From positions 22,055,963-22,119,962 of the forward strand of contig JBCFYV010002255.1 of assembly GCA_039000515.1 (NCBI GenBank): 64,000 bases of DNA. The letters are read 5' to 3'. Below, piece by piece: positions 10,760-20,845 of the stretch; within the stretch, counting starts at the first letter, position 1, and each line of letters starts with the position of its first letter. Below the pieces are notes generated by a model. That model searched no databases and had not been told where the DNA came from. It saw only the letters and a list, made by a program, of their open reading frames with translations. This stretch comes from Timema cristinae. Taxonomy: Eukaryota > Arthropoda > Insecta > Phasmatodea > Timematidae. Made by a program: the position numbers and the translations under genes.

Positions 10760-10975
10760 CTGTGCGGATTATACGCTTATCTACTAATTACGCTAATGGT
10801 TTTAGGGATGATTAAGGCTATATTTAGAAGAAATGTACCCGAATTTGCATGGGGGCTGAGGGTAAAATAATTTTGAGAAAAACCACTCTCAGTATATCCG
10901 ATTGAGATTTGAACCTTGATCTCCCTGTTATCGATATTCCCGTTTAGTCTACTGTTGGAGTAGCTTTTCTGTAGT
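10760..10975 (-). mobile_element. SINE-A copy, head incomplete
   Basis: The plus strand shows the tail-side GATTATACGCTTATCTACTA, the body, and the reverse B-box remnant GATTTGAACCTTGATCTCCC. The outermost head is lost. Confidence 0.65.
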
Positions 10976-11405
10976 ATCGATTAGAACATCTCATAGTTCT
11001 TAAAATGATGTTCTTAAACTCTAGAAAGAAATGTGTTATTTTGACTAAAAGACTTCTTTAAATATTGCTCGTTTATTTTATTTAACTTATGTTACAAATA
11101 TCAATATATATTATAAATTAGTAAAATCTTTTACACATATGGCAGTTATTTGAAACTCAGGCATAAAAGAGGAAGAAAGCATTAATAAAAATACAAAATC
11201 CATGTGCTTATAAAAATACATAATATATTACTAAAGATCCCTAATGTTTAAGGATTCCCTCTCTAATGTACTGAGATGCTAGAATTTATTGTGTTAGTAT
11301 TGATTTTAATGTATTTATATCTACAAAATTAATTACTATGATTGATACGTCTAATTCTATTGTTAATTACGTGGTTTTTTTTTAAATACTAAGGGAAGAA
11401 TTATA
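10976..11405. other. AT-rich non-repetitive stretch
   Basis: Nothing recognisable. Confidence 0.4.
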
Positions 11406-11633
11406 TTAAGGGTAAAGGGGGGGAAGGGGAAATTTCAAATTTAACCTATATTAAGTTAATGCAGCCATTTGTTAAAAAAAATCATGAAATCTTTATAATG
11501 AACCTTTGATTATGCATAGAAGATATTGTCATATTTAAATTAGATGCCAAATTTATTTGATATGGTTTTTATTTATAAAAGCTGTTGTCTTGGAATATGT
11601 GTGTATTGTGACCTTTCCCCTTTTACCTTCAAA
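11406..11633. mobile_element. Small TTAA-type element with short inverted ends
   Basis: The left end is TTAAGGGTAAAGGGGGGGAA. The right end read on the other strand is GAAGGTAAAAGGGGAAAGG, giving ~20 bp of imperfect inverted repeat. The interior does not match the F palindrome. A similar left end occurs at about 33.54 kb. Confidence 0.35.
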
Positions 11634-11660
11634 CGTAATTCAAGTATTTAATATGTTATG

Positions 11661-11895
11661 ACCCACTTCGGTGGCTGCATGGTCTAACGCGCTACTCTCG
11701 TAGTAGACTAGAACGCCGATAACAGAGGGATAGAGGTTTTAATCTCGGTCGGATATACTGAGGGTGGTTTTCTAAAATGGTATTACACTCTCCCTTCCCG
11801 TGAATTCGGGTACACTTCCTCTAAATTAAGCCTTCCTAATCCCGTAGTGTGATTAGTACAAATGCGTATAGCCTGGTAGTAATATGCGGTGCTTG
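11661..11895 (+). mobile_element. SINE-A copy
   Basis: Head CCCACTTCGGTGGCTGCATG, diverged B-box, body ACTGAGGGTGGTTTTCT, and tail CCTGGTAGTAATATGCGGTGC. Confidence 0.8.
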
Positions 11896-11913
11896 ATATT
11901 GAAATCAAAGGGC

Positions 11914-12401
11914 TTAATTATGAGCCTGCACCACATTATAATCAACTTTGTGGTACAGTCGTATAGAAATCATAAATTTACAGGAACACTATTGCTAGTG
12001 AATCATTTCTGAATAATCATTAATGGAAATAAAGAGTTAAAAGAAGTTTCTAAAACTGAACTTTGTTGAGATATTAAATTATATTTAGATAAAAACTGCA
12101 TTGAAAGGGCCTTTTTTGACCATATTAGAATGACTTCACAGCCAAGCATCGTATACAAATCTTTATTCTGTCATAATAGAAACATACTGTAGATATTAAC
12201 AAGAAACTTTGTCGCTTTGTCCCTCATCGTCACCGCGGAAAATTTAGAGTAATCAATCAAATTTGAATGCACTGCACGCATTTCTGTCATATCGTAGGTC
12301 TTTTCTTTTCCCTTTTACTCCCATACCTCGCGCATGCGCACACACAAACCTAGATACGAGGTGGGAGCTGAATTGAGTTCTAATATGATGAGCACTCTTA
12401 A
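11914..12401 (-). mobile_element. Family H, near full length
   Basis: TTAA occurs at both ends (11914-11917 and 12398-12401). The minus strand reads GAGTGCTCATCATATT, then a GT/GC stretch with GCGCATGCGCGAGGTATGG, then GAGTAAAAGGGAAAAG, TGACGATGAGGGACAAAG and TCTGTCATAATAG in antisense, matching the copies at 26.1, 60.5 and 63.7 kb throughout. The overlapping 60-codon minus frame is not a gene. Confidence 0.75.
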
Positions 12402-12938
12402 AAGAACCCTTTTTTGTATAATATATTTGTATATTAGGTTAAAGTTAGTTTTGAGCAAGTAAAAAAAAAGGCCACATTTATTTACTATTCTTCTCATACT
12501 TCTAATAAGTACACCAAGTATTCATGTTAGTGTAAGTGTAAACCAGGCCGCAAAATACTTCCATACGATACAACTCAGTATGAAGATATTTTCTTTTGTT
12601 AAGTTGGAGTAACTAACTACTGTCCACCCCTGTTTCATGTTGTCGAAACATTCAAGGCTCGATAGCTCCATCCGACCTCGTTTGCTCGCCCGGCACAGAC
12701 TGTCTGTTTCTTGACGTGTGAGTGAAAGGTATTCCTACGAGCACCCAGCATTCAACGAGCGTTTAAGACGCCATTACACCAAATGTTTCTAGTCCGTAAT
12801 TAGTCGAGTCTAACCAGCACCACACACCCATTTAGTAGATGAAAAGCTTGAACTACTTATTATTTAAACCTACTATATATATTTCTCGTATAAATAGAAA
12901 TTATTGAAATCATGAAAATGTTTGACATTGAGATTATT
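12402..12938. other. Non-repetitive block, GC-richer at 12600-12840
   Basis: The 12600-12840 part is compositionally balanced compared with its AT-rich neighbours and matches no other segment in the window. No long frame crosses it. It could be conserved non-coding DNA or an old unique repeat. Confidence 0.3.
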
Positions 12939-12950
12939 ATGACATTTACT

Positions 12951-13063
12951 CCACCGTGGTTCGGATTCCACGTTAAACTGTAGGTCCTCCATTTCATCTC
13001 ACAATCACCCTACCATTACACATTAGCGTAAGTATAACCCGAACGGGTAGTAAGAAGCGGTGC

Positions 13064-13130
<67 letters not shown>
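12951..13130 (+). mobile_element. 5'-truncated SINE-B with target-site duplication
   Basis: It starts at the internal T-arm-like module (CCACCGTGGTTCGGATTCC), continues to the shared tail and a ~65 bp (TAA)n run. ATGACATTTACT at 12939-12950 and ATGACGTTTACT at 13131-13142 are the duplicated target (one mismatch). The truncation was therefore present at insertion. Confidence 0.85.
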
Positions 13131-13131
<1 letters not shown>

Positions 13132-13142
13132 TGACGTTTACT

Positions 13143-13631
13143 AAATAAAACGTAGCTACATTTATAATAGATCCGTGTCTCACTTTAAAGTGAGTGGGCT
13201 GGCTACTAAATAAACCTCTTTAAATTACCACTTGACCCGAATGAGCTCTAAGTAACTTTAATTCATCTGTTTTAATACACTATGGAGAAATGATTTTTAT
13301 CTTATCGGGAATCAAACTAGAGCCGGTCAGCCAGCTTCTGACTGAACAACGCCTCAATGTTATTAGCCATGACTCAGCCACAAAGTAGATGTTTAATTAA
13401 GCAAGAGAATTAAACCTTTTTTTTTTTGTTTATTCCCCTCTTGGACCTTGCCCCCCTTAAGTATCTTCATAATTAGTATATTTGAGGTCACGGAACGTAG
13501 TTAGGCAATTCAGTTTAGATCCCACTCTAAGTCATTCCTCTGTAAATTTAACACCAAAATTTGTTAAATTACTTAATCCAAGGGAAGCTTTGGTGTTGAA
13601 GGGAGATGAGATACGAGGAAGATAAATTATA
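13143..13631. other. Non-repetitive stretch
   Basis: Nothing recognisable. Confidence 0.4.
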
Positions 13632-13752
13632 TCTCAGTGGTGGCCGAGTGGTTTTAAGCTTTGGATTTGCATTTGTAATGGTCATCTTTGACGGAGAGAT
13701 CGGGGTTTGAATCCTAGCCGCGTGTACACTAGGACTAGTTTTCTCTTTATTT
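13632..13752 (+). mobile_element. SINE-A head fragment
   Basis: GTGGTGGCCGAGTGGTTTTAAG (A-box region), GGGGTTTGAATCCTAGCC (B-box), and a GTGTACACTAGGA remnant. The body and tail are missing. Confidence 0.6.
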
Positions 13753-13760
13753 TGTCACAA

Positions 13761-14001
13761 CTTTTTATTTAGCACCGCGTCATACTACCCGTTTGGGCTG
13801 TACACTAATATACTAATTACACTAATGTGTAAGGGATGAGGAAGGTTGAATCTTGATGACGTGTACTCCATTTTTGCATGGAAGGAGAGTGGAAAACAAT
13901 TTAGGAAACACCACCCTCAAAGCACCCGACCAGGATTCCAGTTATCGGCAATCTAGTCTACTGCGAGCGTGATGCCTTAGACTATGCCGCCATCGAGGAG
14001 G
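13761..14001 (-). mobile_element. SINE-A, full length, probable GTCACAA duplication
   Basis: The plus strand reads the tail TTTAGCACCGCGTCATACTA, the body and the inverted head ending ATGCCGCCATCGAGGAG. GTCACAA precedes it (13754-13760) and follows it (14002-14008), consistent with a short target-site duplication. Confidence 0.8.
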
Positions 14002-14339
14002 GTCACAATACCGTTACAGAAAAAACTAACAAAGGTTTAAAAGGTATCAGATGTATAAAATAATTTATCCGGAACTCACCAGGCGGTAGGTTTGTAAACA
14101 GTTTTGTAAGTCTGGGTTTATGTTCATACACAACGTAAATAATGCATAAGTCATAAGAAAAATACAACGGTTCATTATGAAATGAGTGTGTTTAATGTCT
14201 TTCTGGAATCGTTTGTCTTTTTTTTTGTAGAAAATGGCCTACTGTTTTACTATATAAGATCTATAAAAATACTTCATTAACTAGTTAAATCAAATAACGT
14301 TAATTAAACCGTATCTTTTTAAACTTGTATTAAGTTTTT

Positions 14340-14608
14340 TTTTTTTTTGTTTTTATCACTGCTTATTACCTACTACTTGTTCAGACTATACGGATATATA
14401 ACTACTCTATTAGAGTAAGGGTGAGGAAGGAAGCATTTTAAAGGTAATCTACCCTCATTTTCATGGAAAGCTAGGGTGAAAATCATTCAGGGAAAACCCA
14501 CCCTCAATAGACCCAAACTAGATTCTAACCCAGATCTCCCCAACATAATTAGGCAAATCTAACAATAGAGTGACAGATTTAAGCCATTCTGCCACTAAAG
14601 TGGGTGAT
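14340..14608 (-). mobile_element. SINE-A, diverged
   Basis: A poly-T run precedes a decayed tail (TATTACCTACTACTTGTTCA). The body and the inverted B-box remnant GATTCTAACCCAGATCTCC follow, and the head ends GCCACTAAAGTGGGTG. Confidence 0.7.
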
Positions 14609-15357
14609 TTTATTATTGCCATGAATATTAAGAATAAAAAAAAGGTTTTTCTTTTATTTTCAATCATATTTACAATCATTATAATTAACGCTAAACATTT
14701 TATATTTTAGGTCATATCGCTTACTTAGTTTCCGTAATTTGTTAGGTATTTTTAGTTGTTTATGTTGAATAAGTATATTGTTAAGTATAATATCGATATT
14801 TTATATATATAATAGTTTTATAAAAATACTAGTGGGTAGTGATGGCTGCAGATTATTGAACTAAAACCTATTTTAAATTTTTTATTGGGAAAGGATTTAT
14901 ATAATAAACCCTCATTCACTTTTTAGTTAAAAGTTTACTCGTCAAAGGCTATCCATTTTTCTTAGATATTTAGTTTTCGGTGTGTAATTTGATTAAAAAC
15001 GTATATTTTCCCCCTTCATACTCCGATGAGAACTTTAAATTGACCCCCCTCTCAGATCTCTATATATTCGTTGCACCAAACCACTCAATTAAAAATTGAG
15101 CTGATATATTTTTAAACAAAGACAAACACTTTAATTACCAGTAGTATACAGCTATATACAAATCATGGTTTCCATGGTGATGTAAACAAAGAATGATTGT
15201 TCAGATGAGCCACTGCCCACACAGAAGGAAAATATGGAAAATTCGATAGAAAAATTGGGTTTTAGTTTTAGGCCACTATTTTTACCGAAATCCCGATTCA
15301 TTAATCTTTAAAATGAGTGTTCGTTAGTCAAAATGCGTTCAGTCATTTGCTTGTAAT
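14609..15357. other. AT-rich non-repetitive stretch
   Basis: Nothing recognisable. Many short TA runs around 14800. Confidence 0.4.
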
Positions 15358-15369
15358 TTCTATTAATGG

Positions 15370-15653
15370 GTGACCTGGTGGTCTAGGAGTAAGGTGTCAG
15401 ACTTCTGTGCTGGCGACCGGGGTTCAATCCTCGGTCCCGGCACAGATTTATCTGATTACCAAAACCCTTCCTTCACCTCTGACAAGACATCTTGTGAATG
15501 TGAGGAATGCCAGGCCTCCACCGTGGTTCGGATTCCACGTTAAACTGTAGGTCCTTCATTTCATCTCACAATCACCCTACCATTACACATTAGCGTAAGT
15601 GCGTATAACCCGAATGGGTAGTAAGACGCGGTGCTAATAATAAATAATAAAAA
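15370..15653 (+). mobile_element. SINE-B, complete, with 12-bp target-site duplication
   Basis: TTCTATTAATGG occurs at 15358-15369 and at 15654-15665. The head CTAGGAGTAAGGTGTCAGAC, the B-box GGGGTTCAATCC, the middle module GTGGTTCGGATTCCAC, the shared tail and a short TAA run are all intact. A small deletion removes the TGTATTGATCACAA part of the body. Confidence 0.92.
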
Positions 15654-15953
15654 TTCTATTAATGGAAACGGGCTTATAAAATATAAGATATATGATAGAG
15701 AGAGAGGAAGGGGGGGGAGAATAGTGTAAGTGAGAGAGTGAGAGAGTCTGATAGAGAGAGAAAATGCGATAATATAGGTGTGGTACTCAAACATTACAGT
15801 ACTTTTAAATATAATTCCCTCAAAATTAAATATCAACATGGAAAAATAACTGAACTTGCTGTATTTGTAAGAATGTGAAAATATAAATGAGATACACAAA
15901 ATATACACAGAATTATTCTTATTGTGTTGATATATTTTTTAGTTTTCATTATT

Positions 15954-16236
15954 ATTATTATTATTATTAGCACTACGTCTTACTACCCATTCGGGTTATA
16001 CGCACTTACGCTAATGTGTAATGGTAGGGTGATTGTGAGATGAAATGGAGGACCTACAGTTTAACGTGGAATCCGAACCACGGTGGTGGCCTGGCATTCC
16101 CCACATTCACAAGATGTCTTGTCAGAGGTGAAGGAAGGGTTTGGAATTCAGATAAATCTGTGCCTGGACCGAGGATTGAACCCCGGACCCCCAGCACAGA
16201 AGTCTGAAACCTTACCCCTAGACAGCCAGGTCACCC
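15954..16236 (-). mobile_element. SINE-B, complete, with 11-bp target-site duplication
   Basis: TTTTCATTATT occurs at 15943-15953 and 16237-16247. The element is inverted relative to the copy 300 bp upstream, so the two can pair. Tail, middle module and head are intact; it has the same short body deletion as the 15.4 kb copy. Confidence 0.92.
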
Positions 16237-16247
16237 TTTTCATTATT

Positions 16248-16857
16248 AAAGTTCTTGTTTGATCTAGTCATGTGCATACGTTACTAGCTTTTGTTCATAT
16301 TTTAAAGTAATTTTTTTGTGTGTGTAGATTTGAAGACAGTTTTTTATAATCTTTAGGTAAACTCATAGGTCATTTTTGATAAGTCTAAGAGTGTCAGCTA
16401 TTAAACTATGTATAATTTAGTCGTTGTTGTTAGCGTCCCTTAACCACATGTCTGTTTGCACGCCCATCCCCTCGATTTATAAGGGCCGGATTGTAATCGT
16501 GTCTCGTGTACAACACGTGTTTTAGTGACCCGTCCAATGAGGGAACACACTTGGCGATACATCGTGGACATTCAAGTATCGATCGACTCGCCCTAATGGA
16601 ACGGATCGATGCTTTGCTGGTTGCCATCACATGAAGAGACAAGGAGATATCGATTATCCAAAGCACGTTTCAGATGTTCAACTTTTCTGTAAACTACTTT
16701 CTTCACGTGGATATTTGCTAATATTTTATTTTTCACCGCACCGTAAAACCGTTTTTGGATATATGCATATCCACAGTTATTAAATAAGTAATGACGGAAG
16801 GTAGAGTTAAATGCATCAGCATTTACGTGAATAGAGAGTGCGTAGCCATTTAGGAAA
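16248..16857. other. Non-repetitive stretch; GC-richer block at 16425-16680
   Basis: The 16425-16680 block is close to even in base composition, unlike its flanks, and occurs once. A 78-codon minus-strand frame (16430-16666) crosses it but shows no domain that I recognise. Confidence 0.3.
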
Positions 16858-17208
16858 AAAATGCCTTAGGTACATTTTTATGAAAACCTTTTTCCGGTCA
16901 AAAGAAACTAAATAATTCTCAAGTAGAAACATAAGAGTTTAATTTTCTTCACGTTGTGATATCAACAGTTTTTTAATGTCTGACAAGAGTGTCCTGGAAT
17001 TTGATGACAACTTTTTCTCTTCATTTAAAAAGTTGAAAAAACTAATGCGGCTATACTCATGACACATATTCAACAACTGTTGATATCACTATGAGAATAA
17101 AATTAAACTTTATATTTCTACTGGAGAAATGTTTGATTTGTTTTAGCTAAAAAAAAATCTGTAAAAACACCGGAATTTCCTCACGTCGTCCAAATTCCCA
17201 CCTTAAAG
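16858..17208 (-). mobile_element. Family F palindromic MITE
   Basis: The palindromic arms TGATATCAACAGTTTTTTAA and CAACAACTGTTGATATCAC flank the ~65 bp asymmetric centre (GTCCTGGAATTTGATGACAA ...), which reads in the minus orientation compared with the copy at 31.8 kb. The right end is CCCACCTTAAAG; the left end is decayed. Confidence 0.8.
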
Positions 17209-17274
17209 TCATAGCTGCGTTCATGAACTTACCCATATAAAAGAGGTTTTAATCCGCATCGAAGGGAAAGGGGG

Positions 17275-17490
17275 ATAAATCACCAACCAAGTCTAATCTG
17301 GTTTGTCGGTGATGAAAAGATTGGGGTTCGAATCTATCCGTGGGTGTACTGAGAGTAATTTTTCGTTAATAGTATTCATTCTTCGCGTCACGCGCATGCG
17401 AGTAGATTCCCTCAATACGCTACCTTGCTCCTCCAACCTAAGCCGTTAGTGTAAATTTTCTGATAGCATGAACGGATGGTAAAACGCATC
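17275..17490 (+). mobile_element. SINE-A, strongly decayed
   Basis: The B-box GGGGTTCGAATC, GTGTACTGAGAG and the tail remnant GAACGGATGGTAAAACGCATC are recognisable. It ends within a few bases of the candidate splice donor of the exon at 17497-17621. Confidence 0.6.
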
Positions 17491-17496
17491 ACATAC

Positions 17497-17621
17497 AAAT
17501 AGATATTCAAGGTGCCCTTGACGATCCTGCCCACATTCACGAGGATCTCATCGTAGGTCTTCTCGCGACATGGTACTAAGAAAAAGACTCGTGTATAGAC
17601 CAGCAGGAAACCGGAGGCCAT
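17497..17621 (-). CDS. Candidate protein-coding first exon, partial gene
   Basis: I do not recognise the protein. The minus-strand frame starts MASGFLLVYTRVFFLVPC and continues REKTYDEILVNVGRIVKG before a possible GTATGT donor at 17496-17491, giving 41 codons plus two bases. Codon use stands out: GCC, TTC, CTG, GTC, CGC, GAG, AAG, ACC, TAC, ATC and CTC dominate in DNA that is otherwise AT-rich. An in-frame TGA lies 18 bp upstream of the ATG, which is followed by G, so this start fits. The first ~15 residues are hydrophobic (possible signal anchor). Without a splice, the frame would run into a SINE-A. CRE and ETS motifs lie upstream. Alternatives are a processed fragment of a gene or a chance frame. 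Confidence 0.4.
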
Positions 17622-17830
17622 CTGGCCGGCTTTGGTTCATTCATTCATCCGTTCGTTCGTTCGTTCATTCATTCTCATGATGAAAGTCCTGCACAAGTTC
17701 CCCCTCTCCACCCACTTTTCTCGATAATAGGACCAACGTCGTGACGTCATCGCAGGAAGGAAACTGAAACCTTCTCTTTTCCTGAACCCTTCCTCCCTTA
17801 CCCTCACTCCAAGAGTGGATACTTCCGGTT
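17622..17830 (-). promoter_or_regulatory. Candidate promoter / 5' UTR of the 17.5 kb exon
   Basis: A perfect CRE palindrome TGACGTCA lies at 17742-17749 and an ETS site (CCGGAAGT on the minus strand) at 17821-17828, about 120 and 200 bp before the ATG. Both motifs are common in animal proximal promoters. The block is GC-richer than its flanks. A GTTC/ATTC simple repeat lies at 17637-17672. No clear TATA box is present. Confidence 0.35.
17637..17672. repeat. Tetranucleotide repeat (CATT/GTTC)
   Basis: Imperfect four-base repeat CATT-CATC-CGTT-CGTT-type, between the candidate ATG and its promoter motifs. Confidence 0.85.
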
Positions 17831-18119
17831 TGAAGCCTATTCAGAGTGAAAGGGGGTTGTAGGCTCTCCCTCTACGCGATGTTGCCGTTTTTCAATTATC
17901 CTAGTTACTATAATGCCATCAGCTATCTACTTTCTCTCCCCCACCCCCTTCTCTTAGCTTTGTGGTAAGAGGGTAGTAATGTTTAGGGACTAAATTAAGT
18001 GTTTGAAATAACATAATCGTTTTAATCATACTTGTAACCTCCGCCTACGGCTAAGTGGTTAGCCACAGATCTAAGAGAGCTTGGTTTGATTTTGTTGTTG
18101 TTGCTAAATAAGAATCTTG

Positions 18120-18300
18120 TGCTAAGTGCCAGGATCATACAGTCTGATTTTCCGGTCTAAATTTCAGGGCTTCGAGTCCCAGTCGGGTCTATCAGAGGTG
18201 GCTTTTTTTTTCTGGAATGGTTATCCTTTCTCACGCTACGAAAATGCATAAGCATCTTATCAAAATGTTACTTCTTTCATCCTTAATTCCTTAGTGTACA
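18120..18300 (+). mobile_element. SINE-A, 5' part of a copy split by another SINE-A
   Basis: The B-box GGCTTCGAGTCCCAGTCGG and body remnants lead to CTTAATTCCTTAGTGTA, where the inverted SINE-A begins. The 3' part resumes at 18565. Confidence 0.65.
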
Positions 18301-18556
18301 TTTTTTAGCACCACGTCTTAATAACTGTTTGGACTACAAGCATATGTACTAATAATCCTAATGTGCTAATAATGAGGAAAGTTGAGTTTAAAGTATTTGT
18401 ACCTACGTTTGCGAGGAGGTAGAGTGGAAAAACATTTAGGAAAATACCATTCTCAGGGAACCCGATTGGTATTTGAACCCCGATCTCCCATAATCGGTAG
18501 TCCAGTCGTTTTTTAGAGTGACATCTTAGACAATGCAGCCACCGAAGCAGGTTTTC
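18301..18556 (-). mobile_element. SINE-A nested inside a plus-strand SINE-A
   Basis: A full-length inverted copy from tail TTAGCACCACGTCTTAATAA to head GCAGCCACCGAAGCAGG. TTAGTGTA occurs at 18291-18298 and again at 18557-18564, bracketing it as an 8-bp duplication inside the older SINE. Confidence 0.75.
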
Positions 18557-18564
18557 TTAGTGTA

Positions 18565-18620
18565 AATATGCGGCTAGCCCAGACGGGAAACCAGATAGTA
18601 AGACGTGTAATATGGCAAAT
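18565..18620 (+). mobile_element. SINE-A, 3' part of the split copy
   Basis: The tail resumes with CCCAGACGGGAAACCAGATA and GTAAGACGTG after the nested SINE. Confidence 0.6.
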
Positions 18621-19293
18621 GGGGAGAAGAGGATTTAAACCATTTAATACAAGGTAAATAAAACTAGAGGTATTTTAACGGTACTGTGGATGTATTCGCT
18701 TTGAAAAAAACTAACCACATTATAAAGAAAAGCCTAATTCCGATAGTTCTTGAATAATTATTGGCATTGCTATTAGTCAAGATTGGTATTTTTGTCAAAT
18801 TAAACATTCGATTTGGCACTTTGATTTATTTGACGTGCAACAGAAAATATCACTAAACAAATTATGAAAAAAAAAAGTTTGGCAAGTTCTATATACATAA
18901 ACAGAGCAATTAGTATTTTCTTGGAGTTTTGGGAGAAGATCATTATCCACGCTTCTTCGTTCGCCACCTCTTATAAAGTATTGCTTTCCTGGTAGCCGCT
19001 CTTCTCCCGATGTCTGGGAAACTTCCGAACAAAACAAATACAAAATACACACACACAGCAAACCATATCAAACTTATATATATATTATATATATGGAGTA
19101 ACTAAAATATATTTATATTATATACGGAGTAACTATCTATATCTTTAGTTTATTCAGTTGTACAAAAAATATCAACAACCACGCAATATGCATTGCATGG
19201 CTACTCCGGGAAACGATGGGTACTTCTGCAAGTAAATATTTAAAACCACTATAGGAACTAAAAACTGTCTCTCATTTTTATAAAGTCATCTTG
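18621..19293. other. AT-rich non-repetitive stretch
   Basis: Nothing identifiable. An imperfect tandem of ATATGGAGTAACTA / ATACGGAGTAACTA lies at about 19092-19136 among TA repeats. Confidence 0.4.
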
Positions 19294-19305
19294 TAGAATA
19301 AAATA

Positions 19306-19541
19306 TTATTATTAGCACCGCGTCTTACTACCCGTTCGGGTTATACGCACTTTCGCTAATGTGTAATGTTAGGGTGATAGTGAGATGAAATGAAGGACCT
19401 ACAGTTTAACGTGGAATCCGAACCACGGTGGAGGCCTGGCATTCCCACATTCACAAGATGTCTTGTCAGAGGTGAAGGAAGGGTTTGGTAATCAGATAAA
19501 TCTTTGCCGGGACCGAGGATCGAACCCCGGCCGCAAGCATA
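19306..19541 (-). mobile_element. SINE-B, 5' truncated, with 12-bp target-site duplication
   Basis: TAGAATAAAATA occurs at 19294-19305 and 19542-19553. Tail, middle module and the B-box (GATCGAACCCCGG in plus orientation) are present. The head beyond the B-box, including the A-box, is missing, so the copy integrated truncated. Confidence 0.9.
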
Positions 19542-20263
19542 TAGAATAAAATACATATTGGTTTAATATGTCTTTACTTGATACTTTATTTGATTGTTTT
19601 ATTTAAAGATATGCGTATAACCCGGTTGGGTAGTAAGACATAATGAAGACAAAATTAAAATTTAAAAGTAAACGTTCAATTTGTTTTCCTAAATTTTGCT
19701 GTACTCTCTTATTTATTTTTGTACGCACACTTTTTAACTTACCAGCGATGATTTAGAAACAAAAAGTTTTCTTTCTCTATTTTAAAACTTGTAGAAAACT
19801 TGATCCCAACTTGATTCAAAGTTGTGCAAATTTAATTTTTCCACACAGTAAGCTTGAGGCAAGACTGTAAAGCTAATAAATTCTCTCTCATAACGTTGTA
19901 CACTTTGGTTTGACAGCACGTCCTAGACTACTTTTACCTGACTTGCTTCAACAAGCTGCGAAAACTTCGCGCACCGTAACTTTTTAAATACCTTACTTTT
20001 AAAATTTAACAAAATGTTTTGTGTTCAGGTATCTAAAGTAGAGATGAGTAGATAGAAGTTACCTTCTCTTTAGAAATAGAATCCTTCACAAAATAAATGT
20101 TATGGTGGATCCAGATGGGGGTGCGTTCCACCCTAACCCCCCCCCCCCCATCAAGATTTTTTTTTTTAGTAAATATTAATAATAATCAAACAATTAAATC
20201 TATGTTTATATATAGCCCAAGTGATTCCCAAACTTTTTGAGACTGCACAATTCAATTCTCCTG

Positions 20264-20268
<5 letters not shown>

Positions 20269-20321
<53 letters not shown>
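20269..20321. repeat. (TA)n microsatellite
   Basis: About 26 TA units. Confidence 0.95.
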
Positions 20322-20325
<4 letters not shown>

Positions 20326-20585
20326 TGCCCAAACTCTATTTAGTTGCATTTTTTTTAAAAGAAAATTGTAATTTACAAAATTTTCATTTAAATTTCCAAG
20401 AATTATTAGAATCTGGAATTCATAAAAAGGGAGGGGCGTTTTAAAAATAAATTAATAAATTTGTATTTCTTGTACGATTTATTCCATTCATTAAAATATG
20501 TTCAATTACACGTGTTGAAAATGTGAATGTTGTATTTCACTATAGGCTACATTATAAGTTTTAAGTGTTTCCTAATAGCCGTGAT

Positions 20586-20845
20586 ACCCGCCTCGGTGGC
20601 GTAGTTGTCTAATGCGCTAGTCTTGTTGAGCTCGACTGCTGAGGACGGGGAGATCGAGGTTCGAATCTCGGTTGGGTGAACTGGGGGGGGGGGGGTTTAC
20701 TAAATGGTTTTCCACTCTCCCTCCACGCAAATGCGGGTTCACTTCCTTTAATTCAACCTTCTCACTTTCTAATCCATTAGCGTAGTTAGTACTTAAAGCG
20801 TATAACCCGAACGGGTAGTAAGACGCGGTGCTAAATATTATTATT
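20586..20845 (+). mobile_element. SINE-A2, complete, with 11-bp target-site duplication
   Basis: ATAGCCGTGAT occurs at 20575-20585 and 20846-20856. The head CCCGCCTCGGTGGCGTAG, the B-box GAGGTTCGAATCTCGG, a 13-nt G run, the A2 body and an intact AACCCGAACGGGTAGTAAGA tail make this the best SINE-A2 reference copy. A minus-strand 105-codon frame covering it is a by-product. Confidence 0.93.

Noticed and set aside
15561..15908. 115-codon minus-strand frame
   Set aside because: It begins in AT-rich DNA and runs through an AG-rich simple region into the SINE-B tail. The C-terminal residues are SINE-encoded; the same residues recur in the frame at 55.3 kb.
16430..16666. 78-codon minus frame in a GC-richer block
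   Set aside because: Codon use is mixed and no domain, homologue or splice context is recognised. I kept the block only as unique sequence.
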